A stretch of DNA of 64,000 bases from Cladopsammia gracilis (GCA_022457155.1 JAJGOT010000260.1:868001-932000), one strand, 5' to 3'. Counted from the first letter of the stretch, positions 23,401-35,621 are shown. Made by a program: numbers and translations. Notes: generated from the letters alone by a model not told the origin.

Positions 23401-23466
23401 ATTGGCCTGCATAAAGAGTATAGAACGTGGATTTGTGCAGCGCTTTATCAGACAGTTCAGTAGAAG
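23401..23466 (+). promoter_or_regulatory. Putative core promoter and 5' UTR of the pseudoprotease gene
   Basis: An inverted CCAAT box (ATTGG, 23401-23405) and a TATA-like CATAAAG (23410-23416) lie about 50-65 bp before the ATG. Transcription would then start near 23440. Motif-based guess only. Confidence 0.3.
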
Positions 23467-23560
23467 ATGACCCTACCGAGCAACATTTTAATACTTTTCT
23501 TTGGATTAATCGTGTTGAGATCGGCCGAAGTGAGCTCCTTCGGAAAGACACCATCTAAAG
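23467..23560 (+). CDS. Pseudoprotease gene exon 1: signal peptide
   Basis: [19 protein letters not shown] is a classic signal peptide core; the ATG is the first in frame. The donor AAAG/GTAGGT leaves phase 1, matching the next acceptor. Confidence 0.85.
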
Positions 23561-26500
23561 GTAGGTTGTATTCATTCTTTTGTGGAAAGTCTTTTTTACA
23601 TTTCGAATGTTACATTTGCTTTTGTTGAAGACACTGCGCAAGAAAGAATTCTACACTTGAGTATTACGGCATTTCGTAACCAAATAAATCTGTAGTCTTG
23701 AAGCCTCGTTGACCTTGTTATATAAAATTACACGAAATACGTTTTTCAAGCAAACGGATGTATTTCTTCGTTTAAATATAATGATACCGAAGCAGGGAAT
23801 TGATTAACATAAAATCAAACTCCAAGTTTCAAGAGTGCGGATTTTTTTTTTTCAAAACCTTGACGTGTTTACAATTTACATTGGGTCAATAGCCACGAAC
23901 TCTCTTCACTTAAAAGATTAGTGATGCTTTCGATGATGGTTTTTGTTCCCTTCTGCGAAAATAGATTGCTCTCCTGCGAGGTTGTGGCTAGAGTAAGAAA
24001 GCCACAGATCTTATCTAATATGCAATATTTACATTATCTTAAAAAAGCGTTTGATAGTTATTAAATTATGCATATTTCCCCTAGACCGTAGCCTTTAATG
24101 TTGGCCAATGTTCATTATCGATTTCTGTGGTACTTTTGAAAATAGAATGAAAATGGTTCCCGTAGTTTATAGCGAATGATATTTAATCTCAGACCCTAAA
24201 AGGTTTTCAGATGGTTGTTTGATACTCGAAGGATCAGATTGAAGGCGATCGAAGAGGCTGGTTTGATAAAATGTAAATTCTTATACATCATCTTATTAAC
24301 ATAAGAACTTCACAACCAAAAGTTACTAAACACCCAGTGTCATGCGGGAATTCGAGTAAAGAAATCTTTGTTATATATAATTATCGATCATATTTCGTAA
24401 GTGGGTCCTGTTTCTCTTCTTTTCGTAGAGGTGATGCCTGCAGATTGTCAAAGGTTATATTTCGCTGCATATATAAGGTTATTTTGAATTTACCTGACTG
24501 GGGAGCAAACTGACGACAACGAATAATATGGGCTTTTATACGGAAAATGTGCCTTGCGCTTTTCATAAGCACATAAAAAATCACGGTTCATTAGGCGTTA
24601 TAAAACCCACCGGTCCTTGGAAGCAATTAGAAAGCGAGGTTTGCTTGGCAGGGGGTATGAAAGGCAGGGGGGAGGGGTATGGTCGAAATGTAGTATTTTT
24701 TGCCTCCCCCTACATGTATATGTTACAAATCTAGACATCTCAACGGCATTGAGTGGACATTCCGAATGTTATGGGCAGAGACATTGTCACACAGACCTCA
24801 ATACTGTTATTTTGAAACTGGAAATCCTAAAAGCATAAGGGTGCTCCGCTTAAATGCTTACCCCCAACCGGTGAAACTAGCGTACGTGCTGCCGCAGTAA
24901 TATTTTATACACTTGTATCTGTTTTACTTTCTGGGATTTTTTATGCGCTACAGAATTTATTGTTTGCAGACATTTCAGCTTATGGTACGGTAATTTTTTT
25001 CAAGGTCACATGTAAACGTATTCGATTACTATCAAGTCAAACAGTGGGCATACACACGCCTCCATGCCCATTAACTGTTACAAACCTTTGAGACCATGTT
25101 ACATTCGTAAGGATTTTGTCTTGAGTTTAGACCACACAAAGGAGTGTGTTTTCGTGGTGACACTACACCGTTCGTGTGTCGTTCGCATGTCGTGCTGTGT
25201 CGCGCGCGGCGGCTTTTGTTCATTGACCAGCTGTAAACAGGAAGCGAAGATATGTTGATTTATTTTACCGTCTGCCACAGTGTGCGTTTCCGGAATAACC
25301 TCGTAGAAAAACAATAAATTAATACAAAAGCGGGGAAATACGTTTGTTACCGTCATTTTATTCAGCGCAATTTAACAATTGTCAAAATAAATGGCGTATT
25401 CACCTTTCGATACTTTAAATAATTATGTTTCAAGGGATTACAGCAACCCATCTGTGTTTAATTTCCAGTTTATCAGTCAGTGTCGGGAGAACGTACAAAC
25501 ATGCGGATTTCGCTGTTAAAGTTTCTGTATTTTCCGCCCAAATATTGATCTTGCAAAAAGCAGTGAAGATCTTACCTTAACTGTATCTCGTGTGAGGTAG
25601 AATAAATAGAAACAGATTGCTTAATATGTTTTAAGAAGCTATCAGTAATAACGAAAAATTATTAAAATAGTTTGGGTAAGCAATCAATCGCTCTCTGGCT
25701 CAGCGACAATTTATATAGTTTTTACTACAAAACAATTAATATATACCTGTGTCAGCCAGAGGAAAGGATTGAACAGTTTCTCCATTTCATAGTTCATCGA
25801 GATCGAGTCACGACATGATCGTTTTCTGTATTTTTTTTCCACGTGTTCTAAATTATAAAATGGACAAAATAACAATGAAAATAACACATATCCTAGCTGT
25901 ATCAAAGACGGGAGACTAGCCTACACGGAATTTTTCTGTATCAGGAAATACTAGAAAGATTAAAACAACACAGCTTGACGTTTTTCCTCCTTTGGATTCA
26001 GAAATGTCTGTCGAGTATTAGACTTCTCGTGGTCCAGTTTTTGAGCGCTATATACTTATTATAATATGAGAATATCAATTATTTTTCTGTCTTTTTATAT
26101 GACGTTTCACAATTTGAAGTCCATAAAAATGAAAGAGGAATCTTTAGCGACCACTGAAACGTTTCAGTATCCGATTTTAGGGTGGTTTAGAGGGTTAGCC
26201 ATCGGCTTGCTGAAAGGTTCAAATTATCCTATTATTGTGTGCTGAAGGGAAAAAGGGTCGCAGGTCGCCCTTTTAATTAATCCTGCAGTTATACAGACAC
26301 GTTTTTTAGTAATCATTGTATGGATAAAACCCACCCCTGGACACAAGGGAGGAGGGGGGGGGGGGGGGGGGGGGAGGGGGACGGGTGATAGCTGTACACA
26401 AGCAAAATGAGCCCGTTTCATAGTCTTCTACAAGGTGGTTTTACAAATATTAATTATTATTCTTATAAAATAAAGCTGCAGGTAAAATACTGGTACCGAT

Positions 26501-29500
26501 ACTCATTCTTTTTGTTCCGTGATCCGGTAACAAGGATTGACAGGGAAATATATAATTAGAAAGCACTGTTTTAATTCATCCGTTACTAAGGTCACTGAGC
26601 TTAACAGAAGATAGCCTGGTCTGCGTGCAGGCGTCTCCTATTTCCTTTGCTTCACACGTGAAAAAGAGGAAGTAGAATCCGGGGGGGGGGGGGGGTACTC
26701 AACAAGGTTTTGTACGGGGATGCTCCGCCCCGAGGTCCAAACCCTTACCCTTTCATATACCGTTTTTGACAGAAAAGGTACCCCTTTCATATACCTTTCA
26801 TTGAAAATGGCACCCCTTTCACATACCTTTCATTGAAAATGGTACCCCTTTCATATAGCCTTTACGTGCGTCTGTTTGATATATTTTGAAAGGCCCTTTT
26901 TATAATACTTAAATGGCAGTTTTCCCTACCTTTTTTATGCTTCAACGGCGTGTTTTCGCTACCCTTTCCTATTCTTCGTGAAATCCCTACCCTTTCATAT
27001 ACTTCAACTCGTAAAATCCCGACCCTTTCATATACCTCCAGCCTCAAAAAGGTACCCCTTTCGGGCGGAGCATCCCCGTATAGCCCATTATAGGAAGTAT
27101 CCCCCCGGGAGTAGAATACGTCTGCACGCAGGTATAGAAAGCCAACTTAATGGTTTTATTTCATATTTACTCTGTATAATGCTGAAACACCGATTGGTCG
27201 AACCTGCGCGGTTTCAATTAACCAATAAGGTCAGATGGTTTCACCCGCCCACAGGCTAAACTGATATCATTGACCATTTTTCCGACTAAATTTTCTAGCT
27301 TTGTTTTAAATAAACCTTGATGTCAAACACAATTTGGTGCAAAATACTAATGTACTAATGGAAAATATGGTATAGAGCGAAGACAAGAATGATTTATAAC
27401 TATTAAAGCTAGCCCTTTCGGCTTGTCAGATTTAAAATATAGGTCAGCTGGTTTTGCTTAGGTAAGAGCTGACCATGTTACCAATCTAATTTTCCAGCTT
27501 TGTCGAGAAAATGCGTTGACCCTGGGATCCCAAAGAATGGCTTCCGAGTGGGAGAGGACTTCAGTTACATGGCAACTGTGGAATATTTTTGCAATCCTGG
27601 ATTTAAACTCACAGAGGGAACTCGTTTGCGAAGTTGTCAAAAGAACGAAAAGTGGACTGGGACATTACCAACCTGTACAGGTTAGTCCAGTTGTAACAAA
27701 GCTTATCTTGGGTGACGTAAATGTCCCCTTTTCTTCTCAGTTACCAAGATCGAAGCAAGAAAAATACAATAAGCGGAAATATCACTGAGGTTTCATCTTC
27801 AGACTCGATAGTTCTACTGTCAAGCACAACAAACTTGCACTGCATCACAGAATGAACGGAGGTTCAATTCTGGGAGTGAAATGGTTAGGTCAAGATAACT
27901 GAATATACATGTAACTCACACCCGCATATGACTTAATATACATGTTACTCTCACCCGCATATGACTTAATATACATGTTACTCTCACCCGCATATGACTT
28001 AATAAACATGTTGCTCTCACCCGCATATGACTTAATATACATGTTACTCACACCCGCATATGACTTAATATACATGTTGTTCTCACCCGCATATGACTTA
28101 ATATACATTGTTACTCACACCCGCATATGACTTAATATACATGTTACTCACACCCGCATATGACTTAATATACATGTTACTCACACCCGTATATGACTTA
28201 ATATACATTTTACTCAGACCCGCATTATGTTACTCTCACCCGCATATGACTTAATATACATGTTACTCAGACCCGCATATGACTTAATATACATGTTACT
28301 TACACCCATATATGACTTAATATACATGTTTTCTCAAATTAGCATGTTAATATACATGTTATCTCGCACCAGTTTATATACCTTAATATAGTCTAACCTA
28401 TATACAACGGCCGCCATCGGGCATACCTTGGTGGCCGCGGTTGCAGAGGGCTGGCCGTTATCGAGAATTCTCCTGTATACATGTTATCTCGCATCAGCAT
28501 AACTTTTATTTCCTTTTCGTTCGGCAAGAGCCTTTATCCAGGTATGTTACAATGAGCAGTAAAGTTGAACGGGGCATCGAACGTGTGTAAGTGGTAAATA
28601 AGTTAATCACCCGTGATATTATATAGCTGGTTCCACGAGGAGAAAAGATGATGGAAACCACACAACTACAATATGATGGGCTATCCGGGATTTTCCTATC
28701 TTTAAGGAACACAAGACTGCAAAGGCTCCCAAATATGAAATCTGGGTGCCCAACAATTAAAAAGCGTAATGCAAAAAGTACGTTTTTCTTGTTGCCCGAA
28801 TACAACCGTTGGTAGCCTGAGGCGCCCGGGCACTGCTAGAGCAACAACCCTGGGCCATGTAGTCCATCAATCGTTTTTCTCATCGAGGAAGGTATAGAAT
28901 ATCGGGTAATTAGACTGCAAAGCAGCCGCTACCATTGGAATTGCGCCACACCTTTTTATCTATGGGAAATTTTTGTCGCATATAAATAAAATAAAAGATA
29001 AAGAAAAATGACCTTCAAAACGCTAAAACTTTAGCCTTAACGATTTCGTTTGCCTCTAACAGCATAAAAGTGTATTTTGCATAAGCAATGATGGAGATGC
29101 ATTCACTCAATAGACGTCTTCATCTTTTGACGCCAAGTACTGATTTGCAGACAAAACAGCCGACACGAATTCATCCTTATCAGTATTATCAAAAGACTTT
29201 CTTTGTATTATGAAAAAAAAAAAAAAACTGAATGATAATAATTATTGCAAGGTATAGATATCAAAGATATCCCGGAAGATATGCATTCAATATCAACACA
29301 GCTGATTTACAGAATTTGAAAGTGACATCCACTTTTAATTTTGCAAACCAAGATGGCGTAATGACGTCAAAACCGTTACATGTAGACTGTCTGTTGTGTG
29401 ACATTGCTACATGGCTTTCTGCTTGGTCTTGTGGCGTTACATGTAATGGCATCTTTTTTGTACATGCAGATATCAACGAATGCATTGAATACGAGGATTA

Positions 29501-32500
29501 TGCAATCCCTACCAATGACGTAAGAGTAGAGCACAGTCATCTATGTCACGTGAAGGCCACGTGCATCAACACCATTGGGTCTTTCCACTGCAAGTGTAAT
29601 CCGGGTTACTATGGCGACGGAAAATACTGCAGGTCTAAGAAATACCTTTGGGTTGAGGCTCGAAGTAAGTGAAAAGAGCAAAGAAATGATTTCCGACTGT
29701 TGAGTTAGTAAAATTTTGCATATTTTGGGTACTGTTCCAACTGACGATGTATTTGGAGCTACGAACCTCCGATTCCTAAGTTGCTAAAAGAGAAAATACC
29801 AAAAACAGCGATAATGACCAATAAAGGAACAGGGATGGCTAAGACGGGTACATTAATAGAGATAACGGATAACAATTAAAAAAAAAGTGGTTTAGAGGGT
29901 TAGCCAGTTGAACTGCATTATTGATTCAACAAGACTCTTGCCGATAGAAAAGAAAATTTAAGTTATACTTGAATATTTTCTTGAATACGGTGGTAGTCAC
30001 TAGGAAACTATTCAGGCCACAATTTTTTTTGTATTAAATACGCATTTTGATTGGATACTACCTATGATCTGTTAAAGTATAGACGCACAGCTGACGTCAT
30101 AGAAAATGTGACGAGATTATTCCAGAAAGGGCAAGTGAAGGCATCGAAAAAATGTTTAGCAAGAAGCTATTGACAATTAAGAAAAAGACGAAACCGAAGC
30201 GAATAATAGTCATGATTACATAAAAAAATTGGTTTTACCAAATGAGTCGATGAGTTAAAACGGCCACCGTAAAAAAATCATGTTCATTTATAGATCACAG
30301 ACGTCAAGATGTGGAAAAAACATCAGTGAGCAACTCGCCTGTAGCTCGTTGGCCACGTTTTTGTTCTTACCACATTTTGAAGTCATCTTTAATTGAACAG
30401 ACGCACAGTCAAACAGAGCCGTTCAAGTTTTTTTTTAAAGTATTTGCAGAAGTCTAGACATGCCGCATCGTATGTTCCTCGGATTCTTTTACCATCTTGT
30501 TCTCTGTAACTAAATTTCAATTGAAAATCAGAGGCTTTACACATCCTTTGGGAAAAGCTCGCCCTTAACTAACAAAATCCAGCATGTTAGTTCAAGTTTC
30601 TCGTGTTAATTTAAAGGAGGCGATATTATTTATTTATTTATTTCTATTTTCTCATGCTATAGTTAAACCCAAGGTTTCACCATACACTTGTGGCACGTTA
30701 GGAAATATCGAAAGGAACACGACACGTATCAGACGGATTGTTGGTGGTATGTCATCTTCATTTGGAGCCTGGCCTTGGCAAGTCGCCATATCTTACACCA
30801 GCACAAGTAAGTGGGCCACATACTAAACTACATACCTTCTACAACCTTATCACGAACTTATTGTTAACCAGCGGGGATTACAAACACATTATTACACAAC
30901 AAGAGAAATGAACATTTTGGCTATGTCGTTTTCCTCGATTGCTATATAAAGATGAAGCTCACTTGGTCAACACGACACCTAAATGCTATTTGTCCGATTC
31001 CATCACATTATTAGGCAACAATTCAAGAGTGAAGATGAGGTCTGAGAAAGCCTTAAAGGTGGACAAGCTAGATAAATTGGATTGTATAGCTTATTATGCA
31101 TATTTCGTATTTTATCTGTGCGATAAACCCGTTTATATGAGAAATATGCAAGAGCGATAATCGCTAGTTAGGATTTCAGATACGAAGCTGAGGTAAGCGG
31201 CAGTTCAGACGGGATTAAGTCTATATTAATTAAGTACTACGGGGATTTTGATCCTTTTTTTAGTCAGCCATGCTACAATATCTTTATTTATATACAAAAA
31301 AATAATAATACTGGAACGCTAAGAGAAATAAATCAACCAATTCTTGAAAGACGAATAAATCATGGTCTGTTCCAGCTCATTTTGGAAACGAAGATTTGAG
31401 AACTTGAAAAATGTTAGGCTAACGTTTTCCAAGTTACAATTCATTCAGATCCAATCTTCTATGACTTAAAACACTCGTCAGCAGTTTTGTTATACTTAAG
31501 TGATAATTTATCACATTGAAACTGCATGGACCACTATTTTTTGGTTTCTATTAATACGTAAACAGTTTTGGGTTTTTGAAATGACCTTCAATCCCCATAA
31601 CACTGCTCTTGTTTAATGTATTCATCTCCTAATGTGCTAAAGATGTCATTCCTTTGCGGATAAGCCAGAAATGCACTGCTTGTGTCAGGATAAATACCAT
31701 GCACACTTAAAAATAGAAAAAAATAGTTATAATCACTTATAAAATTAACAATCCCAGGTTGAACGTATTGAATACACCTTAACCTTACTCACGTCCTTCG
31801 TTTGTAAACGATGCGCTTTTCGTTGATTTTATTATTTTTTCTTTGAAGTTGTAGTTGTTATTTTGTAGCAGCCATTTCGATCGTCTTTTCTCTTCTTGAA
31901 AGTGATCTGTGAAAATTTGTGGAGAATAAAGACAGCAGTTTTCAGCAATGTCTGTGTGGTTTATTTGCCTCAGTTTGTACTAGTCGCTTTTAGCAAACCC
32001 CATAACATTTTCAACACAATGGAAGAATTTGATGAGGTTTGGATCCTTGGAATTTCTTTGAGAATTTCGAACTTTTATGGCGCAAATTTCAGAATAAAAA
32101 CAATGAAAATTAGCTCATTCGAGCTGAAACAGCGCCGTTTGTCTTCAGAATTTCTTTAAATAGCGAAAATAAAATATTTTCCGGCAAATAGGATTTTTAT
32201 GTCTTCTCTCTCATGCTTTGTGTCATTATAAACGAGTGGCACTGGGTCTTGGGGAGGAGAATTTTGCGAACCCCCCCCCTCCCTCCCAGGTTGTGCGTGG
32301 GGTCACGTGACCAAGCAGGCCATATGCTTGCCATTCGCCTCAATGGAAACCCTAACTGATGATCCACTAGTGACGACACTAAATAAAGAGATTGCAACTT
32401 TAAATAATTGGGTTTGTGTATAAAAACTCTGACTGTTTTAATTTTGGAAAATACTTTGAACAACAACAACAAAATCCTTATCAGGCTCTTAAACCCTTCA

Positions 32501-35500
32501 TTTATTTATCATCAGAGGGTGAGTTCAAGATTTGTTTACTTTTTTGTGTTTCGCCTTTCTGTCTTAAAACACTGATTTTTTTTTTTTTTTTACATATATA
32601 GTATTTTGTTTTACTTAAAAATTTATGGGCGATCTCACGTGAATCTAACATTAAAGTTAAAACACAATTTCTCCTTACTGGTCCCCATACATTTCTTATA
32701 TATTGGGAGAAATTGTTAAAAGATCATTGTTGTAATTCCTATCACCTCTCTACTGATGTACGTATTGATACTACAAGGAGAAATTCGATACTGATCACAA
32801 AATGGGGCTTTAAAGGGGTAAAGCACCCCGTGTAAGGAATTAATTAAAACTCCACACAATATAGTTTTGCAAGGCAACTAGAGATATGTTTAAATACTGC
32901 ATCTACTTTACGTGCCAGTCCCTCATATCGCCATTAAAAAAAAAGTTGTTGTAGACTGACTCATACTTATCGCGTCTTTTGTATTTTTGTCTATTTTACA
33001 AATGTTGTTGTTTTTTGTTGTTTTGAAAATCAAAATAGTATAGTTTAATTTCTTAACTAATATCGCTTGACTTAAATTCAGGGTAAAAAATAAATAAATA
33101 AATAAATAACTGAATGAATAAATAAATGAATGAATAAATAACTGAATGAATGAATAAATAAATAAATAAATAAATAAATAGCACACTGGACAAAACAATT
33201 CAGGATTGGGTTAAATGACAATAACTTTTAAATGCTCTACCTTAATTCCATTAAAAACGGCAACATAAGAGGCAAGAAAATTTCACGTAACGCTAAGATG
33301 CGATGCGACCGCATCGGTTTTCGCGCCAAAAATTTGCCATATGGTAGCGAATATCTACAATGCCATTTGAGTTTGCTTCGGTGCAGAATTTGTTTGAAAC
33401 ATGCAACGAAAATCGTTCTTCGACAACTTAATTTGATAGAGCTGGCAGTTAACAGTCCTTGAACCAATTTCTACATTTACATCCATTTTGCTAAGCAGTC
33501 GGCAAGCAAAACAAATCGACGCTGACAAGAGGATCTTTGTCGAGTCGTTACAGTAGTAATTTCGTTCCCGAAATGAACATTGCTGTTGCAATGCTCATGC
33601 TCCAGAAATACAGTGATTCGGTAATTATTTATTACAAAACCTTCCTAAAAAATTCTTAAAATCGTTTATCGTTGTCTCGAGTGCAGTTGCTTATAATTTA
33701 CTTATTTATGCATTGGTGCATTTACGTATTTATTTATTTATTTATCATTTTTTATTTACTCATTTATTTACTTATAGAATTGGTTGATTGATTTCAGGAA
33801 GAGGTTTCTATCTTTTCAACGGAGCACTCATTAAACCAGGGTGGGTTCTCACAGTGGCAAACGTCCTTCAAGTAAGAAATGGCGCCAAACCAATAAAACC
33901 AAGCAGACTTCAAGTGGTGTTAGGTAGGTAAAAACATCAATCGGTCGTTTGATCCTTTTATTTCCAGATTTGATCATGATTATGTATTCATGTAGAGTTC
34001 CCAGTATTCAGTCTTTTACGGACACCATAGGCCAATACTAACACATAAAGGTCTCAAGCAATTCTAAGATCAGTTCTGCTGTTCAGAGAATGGAGGCCTT
34101 GTCGAAATTCCAAAAATGTTTCCAAGCAGTTTCTGCGTACAGTTTCTTATCCATCTGCCATGGCTGATAAAACGCGCCGTGCGCCAAGTTGATGCCGCCA
34201 AGAGTTTCATTGATAAGCGATCAGCAACTGCAGACGTAAGACTCATTGGAATTTTTTTAACACTGGCATTTTTATTTCTGTTACAGGTGAATTTAACCGC
34301 GATAAACTGGATGGTACCGAAACGCCTATTCGTGTTAAAAGGATAGTTAAACATCCGGGATATGATGGAAACGGGTTTGCCCATAACATCGCTCTTTTGG
34401 AATTGGAAAAACCAGCGAAACTAAATGATCATATTAGGATGGTGAGCGAACAGGTTGTTTGTTCTGTTATCTATTACCATGGCCGAGTTCGTAGCATTTA
34501 GAATTAATTTGCTTTAAATCGGCTCTTTGGAAACTCACAAGGCTTCGTGATTATTCCGTGTGTGTCAGTCCGCCGTAATGTGAAATAGTAAGTCTTCTTG
34601 TCGTTCAATTTTGTTTGTAATCAACGAACTTCCTTAATTTAAACACGACATGAATATGAATTGCACGGCAATAAGTCCAACATTACAATTTTGCGAGAAA
34701 CAATGTTTTCCTAGAAATTTATTTTTAAACCTTCAAAATTCCGAGAAAGAGGTAGGCAACCGGGAATGAAGCCGCTTTACGATAAACTTTTGTGGTCAAT
34801 TTCCAGTTGGTAAACTGGAATTTTCGAACAAGTTTGCGAGAATAGAAACACGTTTTTTAAAGTTTTGTTATCATGGTAATCTTGCTATGTCTGGTTGTTT
34901 TATTCTAAAACGTTCCTTATTGCACTGTTCGATAACGAACTGTCCAATAACAAGTTTTGCCCGGAAGCAGGGAGTTTTTTTTTTTGCACCAAGAAAATTC
35001 GAGGATATTATAATACATTTATGATCCTTGCTTGGCATTTTTTGTTTTGCAACTATTAGGATGCTTTGGTGTTTTTAATCATTTGAATATTGTGCTGAAT
35101 AATGAATTCAAAAAGCATCTACTTTTTTTCTATTTTGCAAAACACACCAATTTAAAACCAGTTATTAAAGATACTTATGATAATCTCTATTTTTCTTAAA
35201 GGTGTGTGTACCCAAACGAAAAAGAGACAAGGTTTTGGAAAAACCTATGCAGTATGGGACCGTAGCAGGATGGGGTTCAACGAAACCAGTTCGAATTGGT
35301 GAACCTACCGGACCACTGTCTGCAGAGCTGAGACAAGTTACTGTTCCCATAATCCCTGATAAGGAATGTAAAGAAGCTACTATTTATTCTTATAGAAAAG
35401 AAGATACATTATGTGCTGGATTTAAAAGAAAACCTAAAGATCCTTGTTTTGGGGATATCGGTAGTCCCCTAGTCATGCAGAATCCTCGCTCTGGGCGATG

Positions 35501-35621
35501 GACTGTGATTGGACTGTTCGGCTGGAGCGAGGGATGTGGGAAACCGAAAAAGTACGCGTACTACACAAGAGTGTCCCGGTATCGAAAATGGATCAATTCC
35601 GTTGTAAGAGGCCGCCAGTGA
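23467..35621 (+). CDS. Secreted CCP-EGF-(inactive) serine protease protein, haptoglobin-like pseudoprotease (7 exons)
   Basis: Seven exons (23467-23560, 27498-27680, 29470-29664, 30663-30806, 33798-33923, 34287-34441, 35202-35621) sum to 1317 nt: 438 codons plus stop, all with GT-AG borders and matching phases. The signal peptide covers about residues 1-24. A CCP/Sushi domain spans 37-91 (Cys 37, 63, 78, 91; Trp 84). A calcium-binding-type EGF spans 93-146 (DINEC; six Cys). A trypsin-fold domain starts at IVGG (183). Catalytic positions are all lost: His57 is Asn227 (TVANV), Asp102 is Asn281 (HNIALL), Ser195 is Ile385 (GDIGSP). Cys42 and Cys58 are also absent, while C355-C370, C381-C411 and the interchain pair C167-C301 remain. 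Cleavage site RIRR-IVGG is kept. The architecture resembles haptoglobin and MASP-type clip regions; CCP before EGF without CUB is unusual. It is probably a two-chain extracellular binding protein rather than an enzyme. It lies 7.6 kb upstream of a co-oriented CCP-chain gene. Confidence 0.9.
26679..27109. mobile_element. hAT-like MITE in intron 1
   Basis: AGTAGAAT flanks both sides (26671-26678, 27110-27117), an 8-bp duplication typical of hAT. The ends are G-rich (CCGGGGGG...TACT) and complementary, followed by TACGGGGATGCTCCGCCC on both arms. The interior holds tandem GGTACCCCTTTCATATACC units. Confidence 0.85.
27498..27680 (+). CDS. Pseudoprotease gene exon 2: CCP/Sushi domain
   Basis: Acceptor TTTTCCAG, donor ACAG/GTTAGT, phase 1-1. 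Four Cys plus the Trp and NGF..G, Y.C.PGF.L blocks fit a single complete CCP module (residues 32-92). Confidence 0.92.
27900..28345. repeat. 33-bp minisatellite in intron 2
   Basis: About 12-13 units of a 33-bp repeat with the core CCCGCATATGACTTAATATA, degenerating at the right end. The unit is a multiple of three and stop-free on the minus strand in one frame, so it yields spurious repetitive ORFs. Confidence 0.92.
29470..29664 (+). CDS. Pseudoprotease gene exon 3: calcium-binding-type EGF domain
   Basis: Acceptor TACATGCAG, donor CGAA/GTAAGT. DINEC at the start and INTIGSFHC match the cbEGF signature. The Cys1-Cys2 interval is long (20 residues). A 10-residue basic tail follows the last Cys. 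Confidence 0.9.
30663..30806 (+). CDS. Pseudoprotease gene exon 4: activation peptide and N-terminus of protease fold
   Basis: Contains Cys167 (the interchain cysteine of two-chain proteases), the sequon NTT (176-178), RIRR (179-182), then IVGG and GAWPWQV, the conserved start of a trypsin-fold chain. Acceptor GCTATAG; donor ACAA/GTAAGT. Confidence 0.9.
33087..33181. repeat. (AAAT/AATG)n microsatellite in intron 4
   Basis: Tetranucleotide units AAAT and AATG in alternating blocks. Confidence 0.9.
33184..33338 (+). repeat. Dispersed repeat shared with 52113-52310
   Basis: Starts ACACTGGACAAAACAA and ends near GCGCCAAAAATT. The copy in the other gene's intron carries extra internal sequence. 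Family unknown. Confidence 0.75.
33798..33923 (+). CDS. Pseudoprotease gene exon 5: catalytic His region, degenerate
   Basis: [19 protein letters not shown] aligns with the canonical CGG(S/T)LI...WVLTAAHC block: Cys42 is Asn213, His57 is Asn227, Cys58 is Val228. Acceptor GATTTCAG, donor TTAG/GTAGGT. Confidence 0.9.
34287..34441 (+). CDS. Pseudoprotease gene exon 6: catalytic Asp region, degenerate
   Basis: [20 protein letters not shown] aligns with the HP.Y....NDIALL.L block, with Asn281 at the Asp102 position. Acceptor TGTTACAG, donor ATG/GTGAGC; it ends in phase 0, as the next exon requires. Confidence 0.9.
35202..35621 (+). CDS. Pseudoprotease gene exon 7: C-terminal half of protease fold
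   Basis: Begins VCVP with Cys301 (position 122), then [27 protein letters not shown] and WSEGCGKP. Asp379 (position 189) and Asp384 (position 194) are kept, but the nucleophile is Ile385. Ends [10 protein letters not shown]...TGA. Acceptor TTCTTAAAG. Confidence 0.92.
   Translation: MCVPKRKRDKVLEKPMQYGTVAGWGSTKPVRIGEPTGPLSAELRQVTVPIIPDKECKEATIYSYRKEDTLCAGFKRKPKDPCFGDIGSPLVMQNPRSGRWTVIGLFGWSEGCGKPKKYAYYTRVSRYRKWINSVVRGRQ

Noticed and set aside
27516..27788. 90-codon frame overlapping the CCP exon of gene 1
   Set aside because: Out-of-frame shadow of exon 2; the CCP cysteines and splice phases support the other frame.
27890..28130. Regularly spaced repeats resembling a CRISPR array
   Set aside because: Contiguous 33-bp tandem units without distinct spacers, in a eukaryotic intron.
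31896..32159. 87-codon ORF in intron 4 of gene 1 as an extra exon
   Set aside because: No domain or matching splice phase; the trypsin fold is continuous between exons 4 and 5 without it.
23467..35621. Annotation as an active trypsin-like serine protease
   Set aside because: His57, Asp102 and Ser195 positions are all substituted; no alternative triad is visible.
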